NCBI GenBank assembly: GCA_030765055.1
Contig: CM060953.1
Span: forward strand, 69,125,647 to 69,189,646
Source: Mantis religiosa
Lineage: Eukaryota; Arthropoda; Insecta; Mantodea; Mantidae
Length of the DNA stretch: 64,000 nt
Reading direction: 5' to 3'
Shown in pieces: positions 37,073 through 47,999 of the stretch. The first letter of the stretch is position 1, and every line of letters starts with the position of its first letter. The translations under genes were made by a program, and so were the position numbers. A model generated the notes under the pieces. It did no database searches. It had not been told where the DNA came from and saw nothing but the letters and a program-made list of their open reading frames with translations.

Positions 37073-38178
37073 CGAGGGTGGGTCAAAAAGTACAGGTTCC
37101 TATTTTTCCCCCCTTAAATAAGTAAGTTATGTGAAAACTTTGAATTTGGCGCAATTCCTCAAACCTTCTTCTCCAATCCCCTGCAGTAGTAACTTCCTAA
37201 GTCAACAGGTGGCAGCACAGCATCCTCTTGCAAAATATCTGACATCGACATTCGTATTAGACAGCGTTCTGTGATTGAATTTTTTACCGCGGAAGATTAA
37301 ACGCCAATTCGTATTCACGAAAGGCTAAGAAATGTGTATATTGATGCAACGGTGGATGTCAGCACTGTTAGACGATGGGTTCGTTGCTGTAACGAAGCTG
37401 AAGGGCAAACACCATTGGCAGATGAAAAGTGAAGCGGCAGGGCGGTGACTGCAGTGACTCCATGCAACATTCAGCGAGTCGATTACATCATTCGTGGTGA
37501 TCGCCGGATAACAACAAGTGAATTGTTTCGCATTACCTCCCTCAGTAAAGGCAGTGTGATGACGATTACTCTAAAGTTTGTTCACGTTGGGTATCAAGAA
37601 TGTTAACCGCCCAAAACTAAGAAACAAGGACAATAATAGCCTCGGTACACTTGGAGCGCTTCAATGTGCAGGGAAAGATGTCTCTGAAAAAACAAATTAC
37701 TTGAGACGAAACGTGGGTTCATTTCTTTGAACCTGAATCAAAGGGGTAGTCAATGGAATGGCATTGCATAACGTCACCGAAGGAAAAAAAAACATTCAAA
37801 ACTTAGCGGTCGGCAGGGGAAGTTATGGCGACAGTGTTTTGGGATGCAGAGGGTGTGCTTATGATTGCCTTTTTTGGAGCACGGTTGCACAATAAATTCT
37901 GTCCAATACGTCAGAACTCTCAAAAAGCTGAAAGCACGTCTTCGCCGAGTTCGTCCAACAAAAACTATGGACGATGTTCTTCTTTTGCATGACAATGCAA
38001 GACCACACACCGGCCGTTACACCATCGCAGAAATTGAGAAATTTGGATGGCAAGTCTTACCTCACTTCCCATACAGTCCTGACCTGGCACCATCAGACTT
38101 CCATCTTTTCGGGCCACAAAAGGAAGCTCATCGTGGTATTCATTTTGAAGATGAGGGGGCTGTAAAACCGTCCGTTTT
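37073..38178 (+). pseudogene. Mariner F, 3'-truncated
   Basis: It begins cgagggtgggtcaaaaag after TA (37071-37072). The translated tract, with many stops and shifts, includes RQRSVIEFFTAED, STVRRWVRCCNEAEG (helix-turn-helix region), DETWVHFFEPES (first catalytic aspartate), HDNARPHTGRYT (second) and YSPDLAPSDFHLF (third, 34 residues after the second: DD34D). An open frame covers the last two at 37865-38200. The sequence ends soon after GIHFEDEGAVK, where it meets mariner G in the opposite orientation. It has no 3' inverted repeat. Confidence 0.85.
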
Positions 38179-39199
38179 TTTTTTAATTCGTGGGTATAGG
38201 AAAGAGTGGCCCGGGGCTAGATCCGGCGAATACGGAGCGTGGGGAACGACAGACCACCTCTGAGACGCCAAATAGTGCGTCACCCGTAAGGCCGTGTGTG
38301 CTGGAGCGTTGTCGTGATGCAGAAACCAAACACCTGATCGCCAAAGTTCCGGGCGTTTCCTCCTCAGTTCCTCTCGCAGACGCCTTACAACATCTAAGTA
38401 AAAGTGCCGGTTTACAGTCTGGCCAGGGGTTACGAATTGCCGATGCACAATCCCACGAACATCAAAATATACAATGATCATCGTCTTCGCATTTGACCTC
38501 ACTTGCCTTGCTTATTTTGGCCTGGGAGAGTTGGGAATCCTCCACTGGCTTGACGCTTGCTTGGTTTATGGGTCATATTTGTAACACCAACTCTCATCCC
38601 CTTAAATGACTTTGTTCAAGAACTTTGGAACACGTGCAATCTCTGTTTTCAAGTCCTGACGCAGATTCATGCGATGGTTTTGTGCTCCTGTGTGCCAAGG
38701 CACGGAACAAATTTAGCGGCAACACGTCTCATGTGTCAATCCTCCCTCAAAATCCGCTGGCACGAGCTCCAACTGACTCCTGTCGCTGCTGCAATTTGTT
38801 CGATCGTGACGATCATCGTTGATCTTTAGGCGGACCTTTTCAATGTTATCCTCATTTCACGGTGCTGAATGGCGTCCAGAACGAGCTCGGTTTTCAACAC
38901 ACATCTCACCACGTTTAAAGCGCCCAAACCAATCGAAAACCTGTATGCTTCTCACAGCGTCCTCCTGGAACGCTTCCTGAAGCATTTGGTGTGTCTCAGT
39001 TGCAGTTTTTTAAGTAGGAAACAAAATTTCACACACACCCTTTGTTCTTTTAAAGTTGCTATAACGACTTCGCAGAGGTAACCCGCCAACAGTCAGAGAA
39101 ACACAAAACCACACTTCACGTTCAGCTCTACACTGACGCCGTCTGCACAGCTGTTTCATGAAGCGTCCTCGCAGTCCGGTTTCTTTTGGGTACCCCTCG
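38179..39199 (-). pseudogene. Mariner G, 3'-truncated, opposed to F
   Basis: Its 5' end lies at 39199 (cgaggggtacccaaaag on the minus strand) next to TA (39200-39201). The minus strand encodes an N-terminal region with HQMLQEAFQEDAVRS and FDWFGRFKRG, then GDESWCYKYDP (first aspartate), a stop, and from 38502 a 120-codon frame with HHDNAPAHTALRV (second). In the third motif PDLAPGHSFLYP the expected aspartate is histidine, so it is inactive. It belongs to a different mariner subfamily from F. It ends shortly after this motif at the F junction. Confidence 0.85.
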
Positions 39200-39201
39200 T
39201 A

Positions 39202-42200
39202 TTATTTGAAATAAATGATCAATATATTTGGTTTAACATAAAAGCACTGAACTTATTCCAGCATCACCTTGACGTCATTACTTTCCCATAAAATTTGTTT
39301 TTTTTTTTCAGATCAGCGTTTCAGTGCATTGTAGGGCTGCAACTTTTCCAATATAAATTTTGAAAACTGCATCATATTACTCTCGATGGCATATTAAAAT
39401 AATTTTTTAAGGTAGAATAAATATTAAAATAATAAATTCACTTCTCTTTCAAAATATTGCATATTATGATACTAAAATGCTTTAAAATACCAGACAGGAA
39501 AAGTTGTCAATGAAGTTATTGATTCAGGTACATGCCTTTCTGCGTCTGAATCACTAATGAAGATTAGGTTGGACTTGATTCTGCTTTTAGAACTTGACTC
39601 ATGCCGGTTATATGCATGGCTTACGCGACAGAGTATTTTGGATTTCGACTCATACTTTTATGCAATTACACGTAATTGCTGTATTAATAAAGCGCTTTTA
39701 GTAAACTAAATAAGACCAATCGTTGAGGAGGAAAATGTTCAAAGGAAGTCCTGGAGAACGTTCTCCTGCATTGAAGGAACTAACTAGTTCCAACTTAAAT
39801 ATCGTACACCGCATACACCAGCTTACATAAGCAACTAGCGGTTCCCTTAGCACATAAAGATCCTCCTATCTCCCTGCATATTGATACAGGTGCAGCATTT
39901 ACTTATAACTTTCCACTCTGTGGTCCCTAACTTAATTCCTCAGCAATATAGTCAAAGTTCGTAGCTGATATTGTCAAACACTGTTGCATTACTTCCCAGT
40001 TATTACTGTTGCAGTTTCTAGTAAGCGATCAATATGGAGTGGATATTAATACAGAAAATAGGCACAAAAGTGTCATTTATGTTTTCAAAAATAAGGTAGA
40101 AAAATTGCATAGCTTGCCTTCATTTTAATTCGGAATTTCTGATAGCCGATAATCAAAACTGAGATCTCCGGGTATAAGTTGTGATATGGTTAGCTCCGTT
40201 TTGACTGAAGATTATTTTTTCATATAGTTATTTATAATATTTAAACTGAGGTAACGCTTATGTAATGTAATCATCAAATGTAAAATGCACATAGTCTCTT
40301 AACCATGCTTTACGTTTTAATAAATAATCTGTTTTGTTTGGAAAGGTACTGCACATTTAACTTGTCCACTTATCCTATAAACACTTTGATCACCGGTCCT
40401 CTTAGTTAAACTCCATGCTATTTAATTTTTCAGTTTCACAAATAATCGTTAACCTTTTAAAGACTTAAACCTTTAAAATAAGAACATTACTTTGAACCTA
40501 ATTAGTTTAAATTGAAAGCAGATATTTATTTTTATAATATTAATGCACAACAATTTACTGAAACAAATGTAGATGTCACAAGAAGTACAGTAGAACCTCA
40601 TTAATCCGGACCAACTGGGGCTTAACCCTTTAATGCATGGTGGTTCATTAGGCTGTATTCACCTTCAATAAGGTTTTAGTGCGGTTATTTTGTTATTATA
40701 ATATTGTACTTGCCTTTGTCAATTATACACACAAAATCTGGAGACTTTTGAATTGTAAATATTATATTATTTTTACGTGGTGTTTTACTATAAAAATGCA
40801 AAATCCAGGCAACTACAGTCAAATAATACTCTGTCGACATCCAAGCATACCATCACAGAAGTTCAACAGTCACAAAGATTCCAAAAAAAAAAAAAAAACC
40901 TCGCGATCGGTCGCTGCACACAACAAAGAGTAATTGTTTTGCGCTAAAGCACTAGTTGTACTTGATGTACTAAGAAACTCACAATTATCTCATCTGCTGA
41001 TTATCTACAAATTCCAAGTTTATCACAGTGTTTAAAGCAAACATCTGTTTAGAAACTGGACTGTGAAAACACGCCGTATTCAGAGCAACATAAAGCAACA
41101 AAGCAAATGTTCATATCGCTTGGAGTTGTGAACATTCTTTGTATTTGCAGAGAGTTGCACTTAAAATCTATAGATAGTAGCACTTTCCAGAGATGACCAA
41201 GAACTCCTCTGATGTTGCCAATGTGCAACGTTCACATCGAAACTGTGCTCTAATCTGGGCGTACCCAGCCAATGCCTTTCTGTTGCATTTGTCGTCTACG
41301 CATCCGCAGAGCTTTAACTGCTACATGATGTGCTAGCACAAGAGAAGTGTGCTACCTACAAGGTCGCACAAACTCATGCTATTGCCGTCTACTTATTACA
41401 CATTAAGCAAAGAGCGCGGTAAGTAAAAATAACGAATGAAAAGAGGAAAAGAGCTTCTACAAGACAAATATTGGGAGTTAACGTACTCTTGTGCTCCTAA
41501 GCAGCAGCCGCCCCTGGATGCAAGTACCGTCACGCTCAAAATGATCACACATTTAAAAATACGTACATTGCCACCTATTATACATACAGAATTCCGTTTT
41601 AATCAGGTTATTTATGCAAACGGTTCCCGAAAAATACTTCCGTTTCGCGTTAGGCAGTTTTCAGGCTCAGAGCATAATTTTACGTAGGAAATAGTTCAGT
41701 TATGAAATTTATTTTTCTTTTTTCCAGGTTTCCGGTATACGAGGAGTCCGTTTAAGAGAGATTTTATTGTATATGAATATATTATTATATTCTTCGTCAA
41801 ATTCTCTCCAATGGGATGTCATTGGTGGAGAACTGTTTTTTTTTTTTTCCGAGGTCACTACTTAATGACAGATAATATAGAAACCTCACTAGTCGTTTCT
41901 ACTAGTCATTGTGCAAACAGATGTAAATAAAATTTTAACAGAATTAACAAGCATGAAAAAGAAAAATAAGTTTATATAGGAGTAGTTGGTTAAGAGTGCA
42001 TAGAGAAGGTCATGCAAGTATAACACTGTATTTAATCGCTGAAATTATCGTTTATGAAACAGAAGCACTGCTGTAGCACTTATATTAAAAAGAAACACGT
42101 ATTAAAAATACTAAAGCATTAGACAGGTAATAGCTTTAAATGTGGAAGCTAGTCATACGGTTTATATACATTGTAGGTGCTATGCTACATATTTTGTTGA

Positions 42201-43230
42201 GGTGACCTATATTAGCTATTGTTATTGGAATACTGTAATCAGGATTATAACTTTTACAGGCATTGTACATAAATTTTTGTAACCCATTTATCAGCACGAC
42301 CTTTACTAGCAATTTAAGTGGTTTGGAATCCAATAAATGAACACCCAGCAGCATAATATGCTTTTGATTTAAAAGCTCTTCTGCATTATTTGCACCGTAT
42401 TAGAAAATGCTTTGTGGGAGCCGAAGAGGTAAATTTTCACCCAGGCCTTACAATTCATTACGAGCACTTTTGTTTTTCATTTTCTCTATCACGTACACTG
42501 GTGAAGAGAGTTCCAAAGATTTATTACCAAAATTTTACTACAAATTCTCGTTTCTATGATCCATATATATAACTTCTTAGAAAAGCGTCTGTGCATGTCA
42601 CTGTGCATATAATAACTTGCTAACATCACACTTTACCATGCTCGGTATCACTACGGCTAATCTCCATTTAAATCCTTGGTTTTAACTGCATTTTGGCTCC
42701 GCATATATGCAAGCATTTGTATTCTGGCTTTGTGAGTTCCTAAAATTAAAAACTCTAGTTTGCAGAAATTTAAAATGCTCTTTATTTCAGTAAAAAGACG
42801 CCATGTACACCCCTTATAGCAGCAAAATGACGTAGCATACATAAACACAGTCCTCGAGGCCGCCTGCCACACGTAAACAATCAAATGTCCACACAGCTGC
42901 ATACTCAATTAACAACTGCAACTATCAACTGACTGTTACACAGCACAGAGGCGTCGTTGAAGGTATACCCTGCTCCGAAGAGGAGGGGCCTTCGACTTAT
43001 AGCCATCCTGGGGACATTGTCCCTAACTGTCATAGAGAGGATATTATAAATACTAACGATGGTTAGACAGTTGGTTAATAAGTATAAATAGGGAGACATT
43101 GAAGAAATGTGAAGATTTGAGAGTTTTCTACTGAGCAATGAGATGTTATTATGTGGCTAGTGAAGTTCTGGGATGTTTGCTAAGTGTTTCCCAGGGTCAA
43201 TATCGTATTCGCCAAATCTGCGAATTAGAA
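39202..43230. other. Long AT-rich interval without recognised gene
   Basis: Four kilobases with no domain seen. A cagtagaacctcattaatcc stretch at 40588 resembles a pogo/Tigger-type terminal repeat, but no partner was found. An A-run lies at 40883-40899. Confidence 0.4.
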
Positions 43231-44230
43231 NNNNNNNNNNNNNNNNNNNNNNNNNNNNNNNNNNNNNNNNNNNNNNNNNNNNNNNNNNNNNNNNNNNNNN
43301 NNNNNNNNNNNNNNNNNNNNNNNNNNNNNNNNNNNNNNNNNNNNNNNNNNNNNNNNNNNNNNNNNNNNNNNNNNNNNNNNNNNNNNNNNNNNNNNNNNNN
43401 NNNNNNNNNNNNNNNNNNNNNNNNNNNNNNNNNNNNNNNNNNNNNNNNNNNNNNNNNNNNNNNNNNNNNNNNNNNNNNNNNNNNNNNNNNNNNNNNNNNN
43501 NNNNNNNNNNNNNNNNNNNNNNNNNNNNNNNNNNNNNNNNNNNNNNNNNNNNNNNNNNNNNNNNNNNNNNNNNNNNNNNNNNNNNNNNNNNNNNNNNNNN
43601 NNNNNNNNNNNNNNNNNNNNNNNNNNNNNNNNNNNNNNNNNNNNNNNNNNNNNNNNNNNNNNNNNNNNNNNNNNNNNNNNNNNNNNNNNNNNNNNNNNNN
43701 NNNNNNNNNNNNNNNNNNNNNNNNNNNNNNNNNNNNNNNNNNNNNNNNNNNNNNNNNNNNNNNNNNNNNNNNNNNNNNNNNNNNNNNNNNNNNNNNNNNN
43801 NNNNNNNNNNNNNNNNNNNNNNNNNNNNNNNNNNNNNNNNNNNNNNNNNNNNNNNNNNNNNNNNNNNNNNNNNNNNNNNNNNNNNNNNNNNNNNNNNNNN
43901 NNNNNNNNNNNNNNNNNNNNNNNNNNNNNNNNNNNNNNNNNNNNNNNNNNNNNNNNNNNNNNNNNNNNNNNNNNNNNNNNNNNNNNNNNNNNNNNNNNNN
44001 NNNNNNNNNNNNNNNNNNNNNNNNNNNNNNNNNNNNNNNNNNNNNNNNNNNNNNNNNNNNNNNNNNNNNNNNNNNNNNNNNNNNNNNNNNNNNNNNNNNN
44101 NNNNNNNNNNNNNNNNNNNNNNNNNNNNNNNNNNNNNNNNNNNNNNNNNNNNNNNNNNNNNNNNNNNNNNNNNNNNNNNNNNNNNNNNNNNNNNNNNNNN
44201 NNNNNNNNNNNNNNNNNNNNNNNNNNNNNN
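43231..44230. other. Assembly gap (1,000 N)
   Basis: Exactly 1,000 N, the convention for a gap of unknown size. It hides most of the 3' LTR of the gypsy element to its right and that element's left flank. Confidence 0.99.
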
Positions 44231-44291
44231 CCCCTCCCTCCACCGGCCTTCATTTATTGATCGGCATCGCGAATTTGCCGCTTGGGTAACA
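44231..44291 (-). repeat. 3' LTR of gypsy element (inner end only)
   Basis: It matches the outer end of the 5' LTR (48333-48393) with about three differences, and ends with tgggtaaca at 44291. The other part of the LTR lies within the gap. Confidence 0.9.
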
Positions 44292-44308
44292 CTGCTCCCT
44301 CCTAAAGG
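44292..44308 (-). promoter_or_regulatory. Polypurine tract of gypsy element
   Basis: On the minus strand cctttaggagggagcag lies directly before the 3' LTR start TGTTACC, the position of the second-strand primer. Confidence 0.8.
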
Positions 44309-44386
44309 CTGGTCGTCCCGAACTGCACCATCGTAGCGAGCCAGGCGATCCAGGTGTACCAGCAACATCTTCCCTCAGGGCACCTT

Positions 44387-44632
44387 CTAGATGCGGTAGA
44401 CAACGTCGTTAATCCTCTTCACCACACGGTACGGTCCTTGCCATGGCTGCTGAAGCTTCGGGCAGCGTCCCTTGGTCCGGGTAGGGCGGTACAACCAGAT
44501 CAGGTCACCTTGCTGGAACACTTGGCTGTTGGCTTGCCTGTCGTATCGGCTTTTCATGCGGTCGCTCGCCTTCTGGATGTTCTGGCGAGCCATCTCGTGC
44601 ATGTCGTGGAGGTGGTCCACCAGGTTCTCCAC
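44387..44632 (-). pseudogene. Gypsy integrase C-terminal (GPY-type) segment
   Basis: An 81-codon minus frame starts MENLVDHLHDMHEMARQNIQ, continues with KSRYDRQ and GDLIWLYRPTRTKGRCPKL, and ends with WQGPYRVVKRINDVVYRI. The GPY tract after a basic linker is the known C-terminal module of gypsy integrases, thought to bind DNA. It lies in the same gene as the catalytic segment upstream, but a stop separates the two frames. The sequence ends about 95 bp before the LTR, so no further gene follows. Confidence 0.85.
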
Positions 44633-44650
44633 ATACTCGGTCCAGGTATG

Positions 44651-45380
44651 TTACGCCAGGTAACAGGGGAGGCGTAACTCTCGGCCAAACATTAAACTGC
44701 CTGGCGTGATCCCCGTGGTGTCGTGTGTTGACGAGCGGTAGGCCAGCAAGAACAGTGGCACCTTGACGACCCAGTCTCGCTGATGGCTGGCCACGACTTT
44801 CCTCAAGTGTTCCTCTAAGGTCTTGATGTACCCTTCGACCATGCCATCCGACTGGGGATGTAGAGGTGTTGTGCGGGTCTTGTTAACCCCAAGTCTCTCT
44901 AGTGCCTCCTTCATCAGGTTGGACTCAAAATTGTGCCTTGGTCACTGTGCAGCTCTAATGGTACCCCAAATCGGCAAAACACATACTCCACGAGGCAGTC
45001 TGTGATTGTCCTTGCCTCTTGGTTCGGGATGGCATACACCTACGGCCACTTAGTGAAGTAGTCCACGACCACCATCAGGTCGGATATTGGGAACGGTCCA
45101 GCAATGTCAACGGCGCTCCGACGTTGTACTGTTGCATGCGACCGCGGCTCCTAGTCTGGGGGCCGCGACTCGCCGCGCACACGTGACACTGAGGCACCAT
45201 CTCTCGACGACTGCTCGGAGCCTCAGCCAGTAGTAACGCTGCCGTAGTTTGTCAATCGTCCGGTTCGCTCACAGGTGTCCTCCTGAAGTACCAGTGTGCA
45301 CTTCTTCCAAGACTTCCGGGACCTCACTCGGGGAAGTACCAAACTGATCTCTCTGCGTTTTCCCATCGGGTGATTCCTAT
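44651..45380 (-). pseudogene. Gypsy integrase core, frameshifted
   Basis: The minus strand has, in broken frames: part of the N-terminal zinc-binding region (HTGTSGGHL, then CVTCAARR-like cysteines near 45170), then LHSDQGT near 44945 (a core aspartate), and from 44914 an 87-codon frame with TTPLHPQSDGMVEGYIKTLE. The E of GMVEG is the expected catalytic glutamate; the usual R after it is G here. The frames are split by a shift near 44930 and stops near 45000 and 45130. Integrase joins the DNA copy to the chromosome (family knowledge); this copy could not. Confidence 0.85.
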
Positions 45381-45940
45381 ACCCGGAACAGCCCCCGTAG
45401 GGGAAGGGATCCGTCCCTTTCAGCTGCCAAAGTGCGGGCGCTGCGGACCCTTAGCACTCGTGGTACCTCTGACGTTACTAGAGGAACCTCGGGCCGAACA
45501 GCCGAACCCCTCCTTCGGGAGTTGTTCGGATTGGGATGGTCTCGAGGGGGCAGTGTGTTCCCGATACCCGTGGGAGATTGGGTACGTCTTCGGACGGGGT
45601 TGAGGGAAGCCATTAAGTTTCCGGGTACTAGCCTGCTTAGCTAGTAGAAGGTGTGCTAGATCACCAGGCGGCCCCACCGAGGTCATATCGGTAGTCTTCA
45701 CCTTGAGTTTTGACGCTCGTAAGTGGCGTATCCACTTCCGTCCCGCCTTGTGTCCCTAGGACCAGATGGGGGGGCTTGTTAGGAAACTAGGTCTTGCCCT
45801 AATGGAAAGCCCCACGGAGGATGCCGGGCGCCCTTCACAGGATAGCTCGGATAACTCCCCTGGTTGAAAGAGGCCCGGGTCTTGTTCCTACGGGTTCAAG
45901 GCTAATGGGAGTAGAACCTCTGGACTCAACCCGGAACAGC
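45381..45940. mobile_element. Unclassified GC-rich retroposon, copy 2, nested in gypsy
   Basis: The insert (45393-45928, 536 bp) is flanked by a perfect 12-bp TSD, acccggaacagc, at 45381-45392 and 45929-45940. The gypsy frame resumes on each side. Its first part (gctgcggacccttagcac, tgacgttactagagg) and last part (gctagtagaaggtgtgctag, atcaccaggcggcc) match copy 1 at 283-1319. Relative to that copy, about 505 bp are missing between cgggtactag and gctagtagaagg. There is no terminal poly(A). Confidence 0.85.
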
Positions 45941-46293
45941 ATGCCCTCTCTGGTCTTCAACAAGTCCCACTGGGTCCATTAAGACTTGTAGGTGTCGCTC
46001 CTCGGTGCAATGTCCACCCAGATTGGTCTCGTCCCTGCCTCCACTTCCCTCAAGTGTGGCCCTAAGTCTGCGTCCGCCAGCTGCTCCCTCCTCAGGCCTG
46101 CGCTATCCCAGCCATCCGCAGTCACTGACGTGACTACTCGAACTGCTGCGGCACGCTCCTTCTCCTCCACTCTTGTGCATTGGCCGCATTCTTCTGGACA
46201 GGTTCTTCGGGACATAGCGTCCGCGTTACCGTGGCTCTTCCCTCTGCGATGTTCCGAGGTGAAGTCGTACTCCTGCAGCCTCTGAACCCAAAC
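45941..46293 (-). pseudogene. Gypsy RNase H remnant and linker
   Basis: Within a 200-codon frame (46581 to 45979), residues from about 97 on read VWVQRLQEYDFTSEHRRGKS and then NADAMSRRTCPEECGQC. This is the conserved end of gypsy RNase H (LQEYDF.I.HR.G..H.NADALSRR). The linker toward integrase follows, with RPIWVDIAPRSDTYKS, then a stop and WTQWDLL. The catalytic part of RNase H and all of the polymerase upstream are gone; the frame runs straight back into protease sequence. Confidence 0.85.
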
Positions 46294-46720
46294 TGCTGTC
46301 TGGCCTTTGGGTCGCGCCGTCACCATCACCTCGCTCCTTGAGGGGACAACCATGTCTTCGTTCAAGATGACCCTACTGATTCCAAGGCGCTCTTCAGGTT
46401 GACGGAGTATAACCTCTTCTCCGTTGAGCCGCAGGACCTTCCTGCCGGCCTCGAGCGTTGCCTCGTGACTCCTGAGGGCATCCAGTCCCAGAATCACCTC
46501 CTCAGCCACCTTCGCGACGAACACCCACAGACGCACGGCACTGCGTCCCAAGGTCAGCTCCAGCAGGGCCTCCTTCTCCACAGGTAAGGTGTCGCCGATG
46601 CCGTGACAAGCTCGTATGGGCGGCTCGGCTTCCTCGTCGGCAAACCCTTCGCCACGTCAGGTCCGATGATGGTCACGGCCGCCCCGGTGTCCACCAGCAC
46701 GCGGCACGGCTTTCCTCATA
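46294..46720 (-). pseudogene. Gypsy aspartic protease
   Basis: Near 46700 the minus strand reads VLVDTGAAVTIIG; the DTGA is the retropepsin active site, whose aspartate cuts the polyprotein. A shift near 46585 leads into the frame from 46581, which contains VILGLDALRSHEATL, the typical second half (the ILGxDxL flap-side motif). The sequence is then joined in frame at about 46293 to the end of RNase H. Apart from the frameshift the protease is fairly well preserved. Confidence 0.85.
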
Positions 46721-46743
46721 CCCAGCCGTCCGCGATGAGGCTG

Positions 46744-47470
46744 TCATTCATCCGCCGGTTGACGGCGCGTAGCGTTACTAGAGGGGACAATGGTGATGGC
46801 GCCGACGTGCCCCTCTCCACGACGGCCCTTACTCGTTTTCCGGCTGCTCTTCCTAGTGTGGGCAGTCTCTCTGCAGGTGCCCGGGCAATCCACACACCGA
46901 CACAGGCCACTAGGTGTTCGTCGGCGTCCCTCGGCTGGTCTTCTGTCCCCGGCGTAGCGCACACTCCTCGTTCTCAACGACGGGATAGCTGTTACCTTGG
47001 CCGCCTCCATCCTTAATGCTGCTGTTAGCGCCTCGTGGATTGTTTTATAATCGCCGAGCATTAGGCGCTGACGAATCTCCGTGTCTCGTAACCCGTCAAC
47101 GAATGCGTAGGCAGCTTCCCGGGATACGAACTCTGGTGGGAGGTCGACCAGGGCCTTGCTAGCCAGTTGTTCAACTGCCAGGGCGAACTCCTGCAGCGTC
47201 TCCCCTGGCTGCTGTGACCTTGCCTTTAGCTTGCTGTGGTACGGTGCGGCTAAGCGGTGATTTCCGAAACGATTATCCAGGTCCTCCCAGATGTCCTTGT
47301 GCACCACCGTTGTCTGCACCGCGTTTAAGACTTCCGCGGCCCGTCCCTGGATGCTGGCTATTAACTGTGTGGCCTCCTCCTCTGGTGAGCATTTGTTGTG
47401 CTTGGCTACTGCGTCGAATTGGCGGTGGAAGTCCTCAAACGTTGACGCGCCGTCATATTTAGAAGCTTTG
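46744..47470 (-). pseudogene. Gypsy gag, capsid and nucleocapsid part
   Basis: A 191-codon minus frame from 47319 reads DIWEDLDNRFGNHRLAAPYH, then SQQPGETLQEFALAVEQLA and YAFVDGLRDTEIRQRLMLGD. This is the pattern of insect gypsy capsid (retrotrans_gag type). Upstream, to about 47470, another frame continues the same protein (FEDFHRQFDAVAKHN). The C-terminal cysteine-rich stretch (CRCVDCPGTCRE) is a degraded zinc knuckle. The capsid packages the element's RNA (family knowledge). Confidence 0.85.
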
Positions 47471-47503
47471 ACTTATGCAGATGTGTCGCGTCCCGGTGCG
47501 TCA

Positions 47504-47971
47504 ACCTTTTATAGCCTTTAACTTCCTGCCGACGACGTCCTCCACCAAGGCGTTCAGGGACTTTGCGTTGCTGTCAGCCTTTCCCTCCAGCTCGTCAACG
47601 TGGCTTGCCAAATCTTCGACGCGCTCGTCCACTTCACCCATCCGCTTGCCGAGCTCTGTGACGTCATCTTTCACGCCGGTGAGCTGCTCTTCGAACTTCA
47701 CGGCCTCGTTTGCCGCTTTTATCTCCGTGGTCAATTCGGCCATCTTCTCGGTCAGGTTGTTATTTGCCGCCTCCATCTTTGCTGTTAGTTCCGCCTTCAC
47801 TTCTTCCATCTTCTCGGTGATGTTGTCGTTAGCCGTCTTCATTTGTTTTAATTCCGCGGCCAGGTTGTTATTTGTAGTCTCCATCTTCGCGGCCAGGCTG
47901 TTATTTGCCGCTTCAGTCTTCGCTGTTAATTCGCTCATATTTTCCAAAAGCTTTTCCAATGCCGATTCCAT
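47504..47971 (-). pseudogene. Gypsy gag N-terminal coiled coil
   Basis: A 156-codon minus frame begins MESALEKLLENMSELTAKTE at the first ATG after the primer site and ends KAIKG then a stop. It is made of repeated KMEAANNNL/TEKM-type heptads, predicted by eye to form a long coiled coil, and has internal repeats at the DNA level (gttgttatttg-like units at about 47755, 47865 and 47895). In the parent it would join the capsid frame; here a frameshift after about 47504 separates them. Confidence 0.85.
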
Positions 47972-47979
47972 GGCCGTTA

Positions 47980-47997
47980 TCCCACTTCCTGACGCCA
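47980..47997 (-). promoter_or_regulatory. Primer-binding site, tRNA-Leu-like
   Basis: Two bases inside the 5' LTR the minus strand reads tggcgtcaggaagtggga. It is close to the complement of the 3' end of insect tRNA-Leu (pattern TGGTGTCAGGAGTGGGA), with two differences. The tRNA primes first-strand synthesis. Confidence 0.65.
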
Positions 47998-47999
47998 GT

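Noticed and set aside
40588..40612. Pogo/Tigger-like terminal repeat
   Set aside because: The 20-bp likeness is suggestive, but no inverted partner or transposase was found nearby.
43138..44368. Several frames of about 340-400 codons on both strands
   Set aside because: They consist almost wholly of X from the 1,000-N gap and have no coding meaning.
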